Positions 1 through 8,457 of a stretch of 35,055 nucleotides of DNA are shown here, piece by piece. The DNA lies in assembly GCA_022768745.1 (NCBI GenBank), contig JALELK010000110.1:1-35055 (forward strand), in the 5' to 3' direction. The notes under the pieces were generated by a model. That model had not been told where the DNA came from. It did no database searches and worked only from the letters and a program-made list of their open reading frames with translations. This stretch comes from Lachnospiraceae bacterium (lineage in GTDB: Bacteria > Bacillota > Clostridia > Lachnospirales > Lachnospiraceae). Position 1 is the first letter of the stretch. Every line of letters starts with the position of its first letter. The position numbers were made by a program, and so were the translations under genes.

Positions 1-162
1 TGCATTGAGGCAATCGACAAGGGCGTATCCAGAGTACATATTTTGGACGGAAGAATTGCCCATTGTTTATTGTTGGAAATCTTTACAAACAAAGGTATTG
101 GAACTGCAATTTTAGATGACGAGGAGAAGAGGTTTTATCATGAGTCAAAAGGAACAAATTAA
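1..162 (+). CDS. argB: Acetylglutamate kinase, C-terminal fragment cut by window edge
   Basis: The first 53 codons in frame 1 read as the end of ArgB, with the characteristic tail [10 protein letters not shown] followed by [15 protein letters not shown], and stop at TAA 160-162. ArgB phosphorylates N-acetylglutamate, the second step of arginine synthesis, in the cytoplasm. The C-terminal part carries residues of the nucleotide and arginine-responsive region in this family. The gene overlaps argD by 23 nt, which implies translational coupling in an arg operon. The start lies outside the window. The family identity rests on the tail motif only, but the argD neighbour makes it secure. Confidence 0.9.
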   Translation, partial: CIEAIDKGVSRVHILDGRIAHCLLLEIFTNKGIGTAILDDEEKRFYHESKGTN

Positions 163-1336
163 TCAGGCCGAAAAGAATCTTTTTCATGTATATAATCGTT
201 TCCCGGTGGTGTTTGACCATGGGGAAGGGGTGCATCTTTATGATGCTGACGGCAAGCAGTATTTGGATTTTGCATCGGGAATCGGAGTTATGGCCTTTGG
301 CTATGGAGACCAGGAGTACAAGGATGCTTTGAAAAATCAGATTGATAAGATAACCCACACTTCCAATCTGTACTATCATCAGCCTATGATTTCCGCCGCA
401 AAAAAACTTTGCGAAATCTCCGGAATGGATAAGGTGTTCTTTACCAACAGTGGTGCAGAAGCAGTGGAGGGAGCTATCAAAACTGCAAAGAAATATGCCT
501 ATCTGAGAGACGGATTTGCAGGACATGAAATTATTGCTATGGGACATTCCTTCCATGGACGTACGGTAGGTTCCCTTTCTGTTACGGGGACAGAACACTA
601 CAGAGAGCCATTTTTGCCGTTGATGGATGGGGTGAAGTTTGCCGCATTTAACGATTTGGAGAGTGTGAAGGAACAGCTTACGGACAAAACCTGTGCCATT
701 ATTATGGAGACTATTCAGGGAGAAGGAGGCTTGTATCCGGCAGAGGAGTCTTTTATCAAAGGCGTGAGACAGATATGTGATGAACGTGATATTCTCTTGA
801 TTTTAGATGAAATTCAGTGTGGAATGGCCAGAAGCGGAGCTATGTTTGCATGGCAAAACTATGGAGTGAAGCCGGATATTATGACCTGTGCCAAGGCTTT
901 GGGAGCCGGAGTTCCGGTGGGGGCATTTGTGGTTACAGATAAAGTGGCTGAGGCTTCTTTGGTTCCGGGAGACCACGGAACCACCTATGGAGGAAATCCG
1001 CTGGTATGTGCTGCGGTGGATAAAACCATCGATATGATGCAGGAGAGAAACCTTGTAGGACACGTGAAGGATGTCAGCGGGTATTTTGAAAAGACCCTGG
1101 ATTCCTTTGTTGAGGAGTATAATTTTGTAGAAGGCAGAAGAGGAATGGGTCTGATGCAGGGGCTTGTGGTGAGTGTGCCTGTAGGGGACATTGTCCGAAA
1201 AGCCTTGGATGCAGGATTGGTGGTTTTATCCGCCGGTCAAAATGTGGTTCGCTTTTTGCCACCACTGATTATTGATGAAAAAAATATTGATGAGATGGCC
1301 GAGATTCTACACGGTGTATTAAATCAATGGAAGTAA
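140..1336 (+). CDS. argD: Acetylornithine aminotransferase
   Basis: A class III, PLP-dependent aminotransferase of 398 aa that converts N-acetylglutamate semialdehyde to N-acetylornithine in arginine synthesis. Visible motifs are [18 protein letters not shown] (cofactor phosphate binding, about residues 103-120), [12 protein letters not shown] with the PLP-contacting Asp223, and [11 protein letters not shown] with the Schiff-base Lys252. I chose ATG 140 because GAGGAG/AAGAGG lies just upstream and the protein then starts at the usual place (MSQKEQ); an in-frame ATG at 116 has no ribosome binding site and only adds a basic octapeptide. It overlaps the end of argB and is the last gene of the arginine run visible here. 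Succinyldiaminopimelate aminotransferase activity is possible as a side reaction, as known for some ArgD enzymes. Confidence 0.95.
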   Translation: MSQKEQINQAEKNLFHVYNRFPVVFDHGEGVHLYDADGKQYLDFASGIGVMAFGYGDQEYKDALKNQIDKITHTSNLYYHQPMISAAKKLCEISGMDKVFFTNSGAEAVEGAIKTAKKYAYLRDGFAGHEIIAMGHSFHGRTVGSLSVTGTEHYREPFLPLMDGVKFAAFNDLESVKEQLTDKTCAIIMETIQGEGGLYPAEESFIKGVRQICDERDILLILDEIQCGMARSGAMFAWQNYGVKPDIMTCAKALGAGVPVGAFVVTDKVAEASLVPGDHGTTYGGNPLVCAAVDKTIDMMQERNLVGHVKDVSGYFEKTLDSFVEEYNFVEGRRGMGLMQGLVVSVPVGDIVRKALDAGLVVLSAGQNVVRFLPPLIIDEKNIDEMAEILHGVLNQWK

Positions 1337-1360
1337 AAATGAAATAATTTTGTAAAACTC

Positions 1361-1389
1361 TTGTAATAAAAACGAAATTTCGATAGAAT
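1361..1389 (+). promoter_or_regulatory. Putative sigma-A promoter for comEA
   Basis: TTGTAA (1361-1366) and TAGAAT (1384-1389) are separated by 17 nt, giving four and five matches to the consensus hexamers. A perfect 10-bp palindrome, CGAAATTTCG (1373-1382), fills most of the spacer. The predicted start of transcription is about 50 nt upstream of the comEA start. This would start the comEA-regulator-kinase-GerMN-comEC unit. Confidence 0.5.
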
Positions 1390-1443
1390 TATCCACATAG
1401 CATAAGAATCCTTTCTGGTGTGATTTCTTCGGAAAGGAGAAAA

Positions 1444-2013
1444 ATGAAGCGTTTATATTTTATTTTATGTGTCACGATGGTCGGGATTTTATTGGAATTT
1501 TCCGGTTGCGGTTCAAAGTCGTATCTTCAGACAAAGGATAAATCTTCTGAATCTTATCAGGAGAGTTCTGCGGGAGAAAAGGCGAAATCTGTGACGGAAA
1601 GTTGCTACGTGCAGGTAAGCGGTGCGGTGAACAAACCCGGTGTGTATCAGCTTGATGCAGGCAGTCGGGTGTATCAGGCCATTGAAAAGGCAGGAGGACT
1701 GCGAGAGGACGCGTGTGCTACAGAGTTAAACCAGGCGAGAGTTTTGACAGATGGTGAGATGATTTGTATCAGTACCATAGAGGAGAGTCAGAAGCAGACA
1801 TCGGTGGAAAGTGATGATGGCAAAGTCAATATCAACACTGCCACGGTGGAAGAACTGACAGAACTTCCGGGGATTGGGGAGACCAGAGCACAAACGATTG
1901 TGGAGTATCGTGAGAGCAATGGTCTCTTTTCGTGTCCGGAGGACATCAAAAATGTTTCCGGCATCGGAGATAGTCTTTATGGCAGAATGGCTGGAAAAAT
2001 AAAAGTTGATTGA
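1444..2013 (+). CDS. comEA: ComEA-like DNA-binding helix-hairpin-helix protein, probable lipoprotein
   Basis: A 189-aa protein with an N-terminal hydrophobic segment ending in FSGC (Cys near residue 21), a low-complexity Ser/Lys/Glu linker, a SLBB domain (VQVSGAVNKPGVYQL onward, about residues 55-110) and a C-terminal tandem helix-hairpin-helix (VNINTATVEELTELPGIGETRA, then a second GIG near the end). ComEA is the surface receptor for double-stranded DNA in natural transformation. The start is ATG 1444, with GGAAAGGAG just before it; the longer GTG frame from 1420 runs through that ribosome binding site. The N terminus looks like a lipobox rather than the plain membrane anchor of Bacillus ComEA. 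comEC lies three genes downstream. Whether this organism is transformable is unknown. Confidence 0.88.
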   Translation: MKRLYFILCVTMVGILLEFSGCGSKSYLQTKDKSSESYQESSAGEKAKSVTESCYVQVSGAVNKPGVYQLDAGSRVYQAIEKAGGLREDACATELNQARVLTDGEMICISTIEESQKQTSVESDDGKVNINTATVEELTELPGIGETRAQTIVEYRESNGLFSCPEDIKNVSGIGDSLYGRMAGKIKVD

Positions 2014-2021
2014 GGTAGAAA

Positions 2022-2711
2022 ATGGCAAAAAAGGTATTGGTAGTAGACGATGAAAAATTAATTGTTAAGGGCATCCGTTTTAGTTTGTTGCAGGACGGAA
2101 TGGAAGTGGACTGCGCCTATGACGGACAGGAAGCTTTGGATATGGCTATGGCAAATGAGTACGATATGATTTTGCTGGACGTTATGCTTCCGAAAATGGA
2201 TGGATTTGAGGTTTGCCAAAGAATTCGTGAGTTTTCTAATATGCCCATAGTGATGTTGACTGCAAAGGGTGACGATATGGATAAAATCTTGGGGCTGGAG
2301 TATGGAGCGGATGATTACATCACGAAACCCTTTAATATTCTGGAGGTAAAGGCCAGAATTAAGGCGATTATGCGTCGGACAACACCGACAGCCGTAAAAG
2401 AACAAAAGATTACAGAGATTCACAGCGGAGATGTATTTATGGATACAGAAAGCCGCAGAGTTTTAATCAAAGATCAGGAAATCAATGTCACTTCAAAAGA
2501 GTTTGACATGCTGTTGCTTCTTGTGACAAATCCGGGCAAGGTTTATAGTCGGGATAGTCTGCTGGATACCATATGGGGTAAGGATTATCCGGGAGATGCC
2601 AGAACAGTGGATGTTCATATCAGAAGACTTCGGGAAAAGATTGAACCCAATGCCAGTGAACCGAGATATGTTCACACAAAATGGGGCGTAGGATATTATT
2701 ACCAGCAGTAA
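2022..2711 (+). CDS. OmpR/PhoB-family response regulator
   Basis: A 229-aa two-domain regulator. The receiver domain (residues 1-118) has the acidic pair D9-D10, phosphoacceptor Asp53 in LLDVMLPKMDGF, Thr80 and Lys102 (TKPF). The C-terminal winged helix (about 130-229) shows the family signature from VTSKEFDMLLLL to RTVDVHIRRLREKIE. It would bind direct repeats of DNA once phosphorylated by the kinase encoded directly downstream. It starts 8 nt after comEA and is very probably cotranscribed with it, so its cognate kinase, a GerMN lipoprotein and the com genes share one unit. The target genes cannot be inferred from sequence; the resemblance to WalR/PhoP-type regulators is at family level only. 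Confidence 0.93.
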   Translation: MAKKVLVVDDEKLIVKGIRFSLLQDGMEVDCAYDGQEALDMAMANEYDMILLDVMLPKMDGFEVCQRIREFSNMPIVMLTAKGDDMDKILGLEYGADDYITKPFNILEVKARIKAIMRRTTPTAVKEQKITEIHSGDVFMDTESRRVLIKDQEINVTSKEFDMLLLLVTNPGKVYSRDSLLDTIWGKDYPGDARTVDVHIRRLREKIEPNASEPRYVHTKWGVGYYYQQ

Positions 2712-2724
2712 CAGGGGCAATTTG

Positions 2725-4170
2725 ATGAAGAAAAAATTTAAACTTAAAGATTTTTTTAATAGTTTAAGAGTAAGAATCGCAGCATTAATATTGGTGTTGG
2801 GGGTGGTTCCCTGTACCATTTTTGCATTTTCCTTTATGGCGGTATACGAAAAAAGATCCGTGGACAGTGATGTGACAGAACTGGTAGCCAAGGGACAGGT
2901 GTTAAACAAGCAGATTATATCTAGTGGATATCTAAACCAGCATGAATCAGAGCTGGTAGATGATCAAATTGAGATGTTGTCAAAGAGTTATTCTGGACGA
3001 ATTATGGTGGTGGATGATACCCTTACCATTGTAAAGGATACCTTTCAGGCAGATGAGGGGAAAACCATTATCTGGGGAAATGTGGTGAAGGCATTTCAGG
3101 ACAAAACAACTTCCCTTTATGACGATGAGAATAATTATCTGGTAGTTACCATTCCTATTAAGGCTGAAGGGGATGATACCGTACTTGGAGTGTTGGTGCT
3201 GAATAAGGATATGAATTATATTGATACGAACCTGGAATATTTTCAGTCTCTTTCCATTATTCTGTTAATTATTTTATATGTATTGATGATAGTGGTGGCA
3301 GTGGTATTTTCTTATCGCTTTGTGAGACCTCTTCATAAGTTTGGCAGGGCTGTCAGCGATGTAGACCGGGGAATCAGTCAGGAACTTGTGGAAGTGGAGG
3401 ATTATACCGAAACCAAGGAGTTGTCCGAACAGATGAATTCTTTGTTGAATCGGATGCGTGTGGTGGATGAATCCAGACAGGAATTTGTCTCCAATGTGTC
3501 TCACGAATTAAAGACGCCTTTGACTTCTATGAAGGTTTTGGCAGATTCTTTGAATGGACAAGAAGATGTACCGGTGGAACTTTATCGCGAATTTATGGCG
3601 GATATTGGGGATGAAATCGAGCGTGAGACCAAGATTATTAATGATTTACTTTCCATGGTTAAGTTGGATAAAGCAGAGGCAACCCTTAATATTTCTCCGG
3701 TCAATATGAATGAGTTGATTGAACTTGTGCTTAAGAGACTAAAGCCTATTGCAGAAAAACAGCATGTGGAATTGCTGTTTGAGAGCTTTCGACCGGTTAT
3801 TGCAGAGGTGGATGAGGTTAAGATTACTTTGGCCATTACCAATTTAGTGGAAAATGGTATCAAGTATAACAAAGAGGGAGGCTGGGTACATGTGTCCCTT
3901 AATTCCGACCATCAGTACTGTTATTTGAAAGTAGAGGATTCCGGAATGGGAATTCCTCAGGAGAGTATTGAGCATATTTTTGAGAGGTTTTACAGAGTGG
4001 ATAAATCCCATTCTCGTGAAATCGGTGGAACGGGATTGGGTCTGGCCATTACCAGAGGTGCTGTGTCTCTCCACCGTGGAGATATCAAAGTACACAGTGT
4101 GGAAGGAGAGGGAACTATGTTTGATGTGAGATTCCCACTCAATTATATTTCAAAGGAGGCCCGAGTATGA
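2725..4170 (+). CDS. Membrane sensor histidine kinase
   Basis: A 481-aa kinase, partner of the upstream regulator. Two membrane segments (about residues 17-40 and 175-197) bracket an extracytoplasmic sensor domain of roughly 135 residues, followed by a HAMP linker (about 198-250), a HisKA domain with phosphoacceptor His260 in NVSHELKTPLTS, and a HATPase_c domain with N box (Asn377), G1 DSGMGI (405-410) and G2 GGTGLGL (434-440). All catalytic motifs are intact. The sensor domain has a PAS/Cache-like feel (GRIMVVDDTLTIVKD), similar to the class found in WalK-type kinases, but the ligand is unknown. ATG 2725 is preferred over the TTG three bases earlier. Its TGA overlaps the start of the next gene in ATGA, indicating translational coupling to the GerMN lipoprotein. 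Confidence 0.92.
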   Translation: MKKKFKLKDFFNSLRVRIAALILVLGVVPCTIFAFSFMAVYEKRSVDSDVTELVAKGQVLNKQIISSGYLNQHESELVDDQIEMLSKSYSGRIMVVDDTLTIVKDTFQADEGKTIIWGNVVKAFQDKTTSLYDDENNYLVVTIPIKAEGDDTVLGVLVLNKDMNYIDTNLEYFQSLSIILLIILYVLMIVVAVVFSYRFVRPLHKFGRAVSDVDRGISQELVEVEDYTETKELSEQMNSLLNRMRVVDESRQEFVSNVSHELKTPLTSMKVLADSLNGQEDVPVELYREFMADIGDEIERETKIINDLLSMVKLDKAEATLNISPVNMNELIELVLKRLKPIAEKQHVELLFESFRPVIAEVDEVKITLAITNLVENGIKYNKEGGWVHVSLNSDHQYCYLKVEDSGMGIPQESIEHIFERFYRVDKSHSREIGGTGLGLAITRGAVSLHRGDIKVHSVEGEGTMFDVRFPLNYISKEARV

Positions 4171-5123
4171 GAAAAAAACTAGTTTGCCTGGGACTCTGTC
4201 TGATTTTGGTGTCGACTGCACTTAGCGGATGCACAAGTAAAAAGGATACAGAGGGCACAAACATCTATTATATTGATGCCTTGGGAAACGGTATTGTTCC
4301 GGAAAAGCACGAACTCTCTGCCAAAAGCAAAGAAAAACAGGTAAAAGAGGTAGTAAAGCTTTTGGGACAGACCCCGGAGTCAGCGGATTATCGGCAGACC
4401 ATACCGGAGGGAATGAATGTGTCGGATATTGTTATCGATCATTCTTCTGTTGTGTTAAATTTTGACCGGAATTATGGGGATATTACCGGATACACTGAGG
4501 TTTTGGTGAGAGCAGCTGTAGTTAAGTCGTTGTTACAGATTAAGGGGATAGAGAGTGTTTCCTTTTATGTGGCAGATGAGCCTTTGCAGGACAGCAAGGG
4601 GATTTTGGTAGGCAGTATGACAGCCGAGACGTTTATTGATGACTATGGTGAGGAAACAGGAAGTCTGTCAAAAACTGCGCTGACACTGTATTTTGCCAGC
4701 GCAGACGGACAATCCTTGGTAAAGAAAAATGTGAACGTATATTACAATAAAAATGTTCCTATGGAAAGGGTTATTGTGGACAACTTGATTAAGGGCGTAG
4801 ACGACGCAGATGCAAAGTCTGTGATTCCATCCGGGACAAAGTTGCTTAACATCACGGTGACAGATGGTGTGTGCTATGTGAATTTTGATTCATCCTTTAT
4901 GAATATTGATTCCGGCATTGCGTCAGATGTTATCCTTTATTCCATTGTAAATTCACTGACGGAGATGAGCAACATTAACAAGGTGCAGATTTTGGTCAAT
5001 GGGGCATCTTCTATGCAAAATAACGGAGTGAATTTCAAATTGGGTACATCCTATGAGAGAAACACTTCTATGACTATGGACGCGGTGGACCGTGAGCTTG
5101 TTGTGGAGAATGCCAATCAGTAA
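4167..5123 (+). CDS. Lipoprotein with two GerMN domains
   Basis: A 318-aa secreted protein with a lipoprotein signal peptide (lipobox LSGC, Cys about residue 22) followed by two GerMN-type repeats, roughly residues 50-160 and 175-290. Each repeat contains the pattern of a basic helix, a loop with IPEGM or IPSGT, then a VNFD or LNFDRN strand. GerMN domains occur in spore GerM and in lipoproteins of Gram-positive cell envelopes; their molecular role is not established. The start overlaps the kinase stop by four bases (ATGA), so it is probably a functional partner of the two-component system, for example a sensor accessory or an envelope effector. That link is inference from coupling alone. Confidence 0.85.
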   Translation: MRKKLVCLGLCLILVSTALSGCTSKKDTEGTNIYYIDALGNGIVPEKHELSAKSKEKQVKEVVKLLGQTPESADYRQTIPEGMNVSDIVIDHSSVVLNFDRNYGDITGYTEVLVRAAVVKSLLQIKGIESVSFYVADEPLQDSKGILVGSMTAETFIDDYGEETGSLSKTALTLYFASADGQSLVKKNVNVYYNKNVPMERVIVDNLIKGVDDADAKSVIPSGTKLLNITVTDGVCYVNFDSSFMNIDSGIASDVILYSIVNSLTEMSNINKVQILVNGASSMQNNGVNFKLGTSYERNTSMTMDAVDRELVVENANQ

Positions 5124-5166
5124 TATAAGTAACTTAAGAACTATTGTTTAAGAAAGAGGAAAAGAA

Positions 5167-7482
5167 TTGAGCAAGAGAACTATGTGTCAGATAGTCACAA
5201 TGTTTCTCCTTGGCTTGGGATGGGGTGCTTTTTCTTATGGATTATGTCTGGTGGGAGGAATCTTTTTTATGGGATTCCTCTTATGGCATATTTTTTATCA
5301 TTTTGATTCTAAAAGCAGAGGAAATCTTCTGATGGTAGTCGCACTGATTTTCTTTCTCATTGGTGCCATCAGGGGTCAGCTTTATCAGGAGAAAACAAAG
5401 GCAGTTCAAAATTTTTTGAAGGACGCCACTATCGTCTCATTTCAGGGAGAAATTTCAAAAAAAGAAACAAAGAATGATAAGACAATCTATTATTTGCAAA
5501 AGGTTACACTGCAAAATCAAAAAGGGAAGATTTATTGCCCATCTATGATACTTTATCCAAATTCGGATGAACATTCCATTGGAACAACCTATGTGGGAAC
5601 AGCACAATATGAGGCTTTTGAGCCGGGAAGAAATGAAGGAAACTTTGATGCTAAGGAATTTTATCTTAGTAATGGAGTTTACGGAAAATTAAAATATCAA
5701 AAAGTGGAAAAAGTGATACCACCAAAAGTGATTATTTTTCAAAAGCTATATGAATTCAGAAACAGATTAGTCCGGGTGTATGAAAAGAATTTACCCGGGG
5801 AAGAGGCGGGGATGATGTCTGCCATTGCCTTGGGAGAGAAAGGGCTTTTGGATCAGGAGGCAAAGGAGCTGTTTCGGCTGGCAGGGTTTGCACACATTCT
5901 GGCAATCTCGGGTCTACATATTTCTGTGGTGGGAATGTTTGTATATAGGGGACTGCGGAAGAAGGGACTGGGTTATTGGCTGGCGGGGATGATAGCTACC
6001 CTTCTGGTGGTGGCGTATGGTCTGATGTGTGGAATGGGAAATTCTCTCATCCGGGCACTTATTATGTATTTGATTATGCTTTTGGCAAATGCTTTGGGAG
6101 AGGCCTATGATTCTTTGAATGGATTGGCGTTTGCAGCGCTTATTATGGCAGGGTATCATCCGGGATTGCTAAAAAACACAGGGGTGTGGTTTTCCTTTAT
6201 GGCGGTTATTGGTGTAGTGACGGTTGGAAAGAAAATGGCTCAGGATTTTGGCACCGGAGGGAAAAATAAGATTAAGGAGTCCGTGGGGATGGCGTTGGGA
6301 ATTCAGTTGTTTACATTTCCACTGGTGGCACTTTTTTACTATGAGATACCGGTTTATGTAATGGTGCTGAATCTGGTGCTGCTGCCATTCGTGGGCATCC
6401 TTTTGGGAACCGGACTGGTGGGAGGATTAATGGGGCTTTGGGTTCCCTTCGCGGGGAAGGCTATTTTATTTGTCAGCCATCTGATTATTTTTATGTATGA
6501 GTGGTGCGCTTCTATGTCGTTAAAGTTCCCCGGAGCGGTTCAGATTGTTGGTGCACCGAAACTGTGGAAGGTTGGGGTGTATTATGTGCTGCTGTATCTG
6601 GTTTGCTATGGGAAAATCAAAAAGGAAAAGAAAATTTTTTGGTTGCGAAGGGTTTTGCTTTTGGTGTCGATTGGATTGGTGATTTTTCCGGGAAAGAAAA
6701 GCTTTGAAATAGATGTATTGGATGTGGGGCAGGGAGACGGAACCTTTATCCGGGGAGAAAATGGAACCACATTTTTTGTGGATGGGGGAAGCTCTGATGA
6801 AAAGCAGGTGGGAAAGTATCGGATCCTGCCATTTTTAAAATACCGGGGAGTGAGAAAAATTGATTACTGGTTTGTGTCCCATACAGACGAGGATCATATC
6901 AGTGGGCTGATGGAGGCTTTGGAGATGGAATATTCCATTGAGAATCTGGTGTTTTCAAGCTATGTGAATGAAAATGAGGGGTATGAAAAACTGTGTGATC
7001 TGGCAAGAGAGGCAGGAACTAAGATTTGTTATATGGAACCGGGAGATACTTGCATTGCAGAAAATGTGAAGTGGAGTTGTCTGTATCCGGATAAATCCTT
7101 TCAGGATTCCAATGGGAATTCTATGATTTTACTTTTAGAGCATTCGGACAATAAGGAAGAGACCATTTTTCGGGGATTGTTTACTGGAGATATGGGAATG
7201 GAGCAGGAGAAAGATTTGCTGGCAAAGTATCATCTGCGGACGGTGGATTATCTCAAGGTAGCCCATCATGGCTCAAAAAATTCAAGCGATGAAGCATTCT
7301 TAAAAGCGATTCAGCCGAGGATTGCAACCATCAGTTGTGGAGAAGATAACTCCTATGGACATCCACATGCTGAGACATTGATGAAGCTGGAGAAACTACA
7401 TACAAAAATCTATCGAACGGATTTTGAGGGGCAGATAAAGATTGATTCCTATGGAAATGTGAGAGGCATTCGGAAAAGGTAA
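5167..7482 (+). CDS. comEC: ComEC/Rec2-family DNA uptake channel
   Basis: A 771-aa polytopic membrane protein that in competent bacteria moves single-stranded DNA across the cytoplasmic membrane. Domains in order: N-terminal membrane helices and the DUF4131-type soluble domain (to about residue 190), the Competence membrane core (about 200-490, including HILAISGLHISVVG), and a C-terminal metallo-beta-lactamase domain (about 515-765) with DVGQGDGT, HTDEDHISG (around 572) and VAHHGSKNSS. The length is complete for the family and the metal-binding histidines are present. The start is a TTG at 5167, preceded by AGAGGA at proper spacing; no ATG gives a full domain. It lies 43 nt after the GerMN gene. 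comEB, which separates comEA and comEC in Bacillus, is absent. Confidence 0.93.
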   Translation: MSKRTMCQIVTMFLLGLGWGAFSYGLCLVGGIFFMGFLLWHIFYHFDSKSRGNLLMVVALIFFLIGAIRGQLYQEKTKAVQNFLKDATIVSFQGEISKKETKNDKTIYYLQKVTLQNQKGKIYCPSMILYPNSDEHSIGTTYVGTAQYEAFEPGRNEGNFDAKEFYLSNGVYGKLKYQKVEKVIPPKVIIFQKLYEFRNRLVRVYEKNLPGEEAGMMSAIALGEKGLLDQEAKELFRLAGFAHILAISGLHISVVGMFVYRGLRKKGLGYWLAGMIATLLVVAYGLMCGMGNSLIRALIMYLIMLLANALGEAYDSLNGLAFAALIMAGYHPGLLKNTGVWFSFMAVIGVVTVGKKMAQDFGTGGKNKIKESVGMALGIQLFTFPLVALFYYEIPVYVMVLNLVLLPFVGILLGTGLVGGLMGLWVPFAGKAILFVSHLIIFMYEWCASMSLKFPGAVQIVGAPKLWKVGVYYVLLYLVCYGKIKKEKKIFWLRRVLLLVSIGLVIFPGKKSFEIDVLDVGQGDGTFIRGENGTTFFVDGGSSDEKQVGKYRILPFLKYRGVRKIDYWFVSHTDEDHISGLMEALEMEYSIENLVFSSYVNENEGYEKLCDLAREAGTKICYMEPGDTCIAENVKWSCLYPDKSFQDSNGNSMILLLEHSDNKEETIFRGLFTGDMGMEQEKDLLAKYHLRTVDYLKVAHHGSKNSSDEAFLKAIQPRIATISCGEDNSYGHPHAETLMKLEKLHTKIYRTDFEGQIKIDSYGNVRGIRKR

Positions 7483-7483
7483 A

Positions 7484-7513
7484 TTGCATACACAAAGGGG
7501 CATATGGTATAGT
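7484..7513 (+). promoter_or_regulatory. Weak candidate promoter upstream of traX
   Basis: TTGCAT (7484-7489) and TATAGT (7508-7513) are 18 nt apart, directly after the comEC stop. The -10 hexamer is good but the -35 is poor. The 89-nt gap otherwise contains only the ribosome binding site AGGAGAGGGG before the traX start. No terminator is visible after comEC, so readthrough is also possible. Confidence 0.3.
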
Positions 7514-7571
7514 TTGTACGTAGGCAGTTTCGTAAATACAAAATAGTACATATGGGGAAAAGGAGAGGGGT

Positions 7572-8324
7572 ATGTCAAAATATAAGGTTTTAGATTCCAA
7601 TGCCATAAAGATAATCGCCATTGTGGCCATGACCATTGACCATATTGCGTGGGCGGTGTTTCCTGGATATCCCAAAGAGGTTTTACCTATGGTGATGCAT
7701 ATTGTGGGACGATTGACCTGTCCCATTATGTGCTATTTCATTGCGGAGGGGTATCATTACACCAGAGATATCAATAAATATACCCTGAGGTTGTTTTTAT
7801 TTGCCATTGTGTCCCACTTTGCATACATATTTGCATCAACGGATTATGTGGATGTGAAATCTTTTATTCCGTTTTATTACGGAAATGTGTTGAACCAGAC
7901 TAGTGTGATGTGGTCCCTTGCCTGGGGACTGGTGATGCTTCGGGTGGTGATGAGTGAAAAGATACAAAGTAATCTGTTGAATGTGGGATTGGTAGTTTTG
8001 ATTTGCCTTGTGAGTTTTCCAAGTGATTGGAGTTGTGTGGCTGCTCTTTGTATTATGGCTATAGGGGCCAACAGAGGCAATTTCAAAGCACAGATGAGCT
8101 GGATGATTTTGTATGTGGCAATTTATTCCCTGGTTTACTTCTTCGCATTGGATAAGGTGTATGGTTTGATGCAAATGGCGGTGGTACTGTCAATTCCGGT
8201 CATCTATTTGTATAATGGAAAAAGAGGAAAGAACCCAAAGATGAATAAATTTATGAAATGGTTCTTCTATCTGTATTATCCCGTTCATCTGCTGATCATA
8301 GGGGTGTTGCGCATTCTGAATTAG
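7572..8324 (+). CDS. TraX-family integral membrane protein
   Basis: A 250-aa protein made mostly of hydrophobic helices, with the TraX family opening LDSNAIKIIAIVAMTIDHIAW, then GRLTCPIMCYFIAEGYHYTRD and a C-terminal FYLYYPVHLLIIGVLR. TraX of plasmid F acetylates pilin, and the family is related to membrane acyltransferases with a histidine in the first helical hairpin (here in TIDHI). Chromosomal copies are common in Firmicutes but have no settled function. Start ATG 7572 has a purine-rich AGGAGAGGGG site. It sits alone between comEC and the rpsT promoter, where Bacillus has no such gene. No relaxase or other conjugation gene is nearby, so this is not evidence for a conjugative element. Confidence 0.85.
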   Translation: MSKYKVLDSNAIKIIAIVAMTIDHIAWAVFPGYPKEVLPMVMHIVGRLTCPIMCYFIAEGYHYTRDINKYTLRLFLFAIVSHFAYIFASTDYVDVKSFIPFYYGNVLNQTSVMWSLAWGLVMLRVVMSEKIQSNLLNVGLVVLICLVSFPSDWSCVAALCIMAIGANRGNFKAQMSWMILYVAIYSLVYFFALDKVYGLMQMAVVLSIPVIYLYNGKRGKNPKMNKFMKWFFYLYYPVHLLIIGVLRILN

Positions 8325-8338
8325 GAAAAATAAAACTG

Positions 8339-8367
8339 TTGACAGAATGAATATTCTAGAGTAGAAT
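8339..8367 (+). promoter_or_regulatory. Strong sigma-A promoter for rpsT
   Basis: A perfect TTGACA (8339-8344) is followed after exactly 17 nt by TAGAAT (8362-8367). This is one of the best promoters in the window, as expected for a ribosomal protein gene. It leaves a leader of about 85 nt in which TGATGAG (8383-8389) can pair with TTCATTA (8405-8411) through mixed Watson-Crick and G-U pairs. Confidence 0.8.
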
Positions 8368-8457
8368 GAATTAGTGAGTTTGTGATGAGCTGTCCGTGTC
8401 CGGATTCATTACAACAGGTTACTATTTAGATTTTCTAAGACATTGGAGGTGTACAGA

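Noticed and set aside
116-139. Upstream ATG for argD
   Set aside because: No ribosome binding site lies before it, and the sequence it covers provides the site for ATG 140.
5133-5152. Small inverted repeat CTTAA/TTAAG before comEC
   Set aside because: Only 5 bp with a 10-nt AT-rich loop; likely by chance and not a terminator.
7572-8324. TraX as evidence of a conjugative element
   Set aside because: No relaxase, coupling protein, integrase, attachment site or base-composition change is seen nearby.
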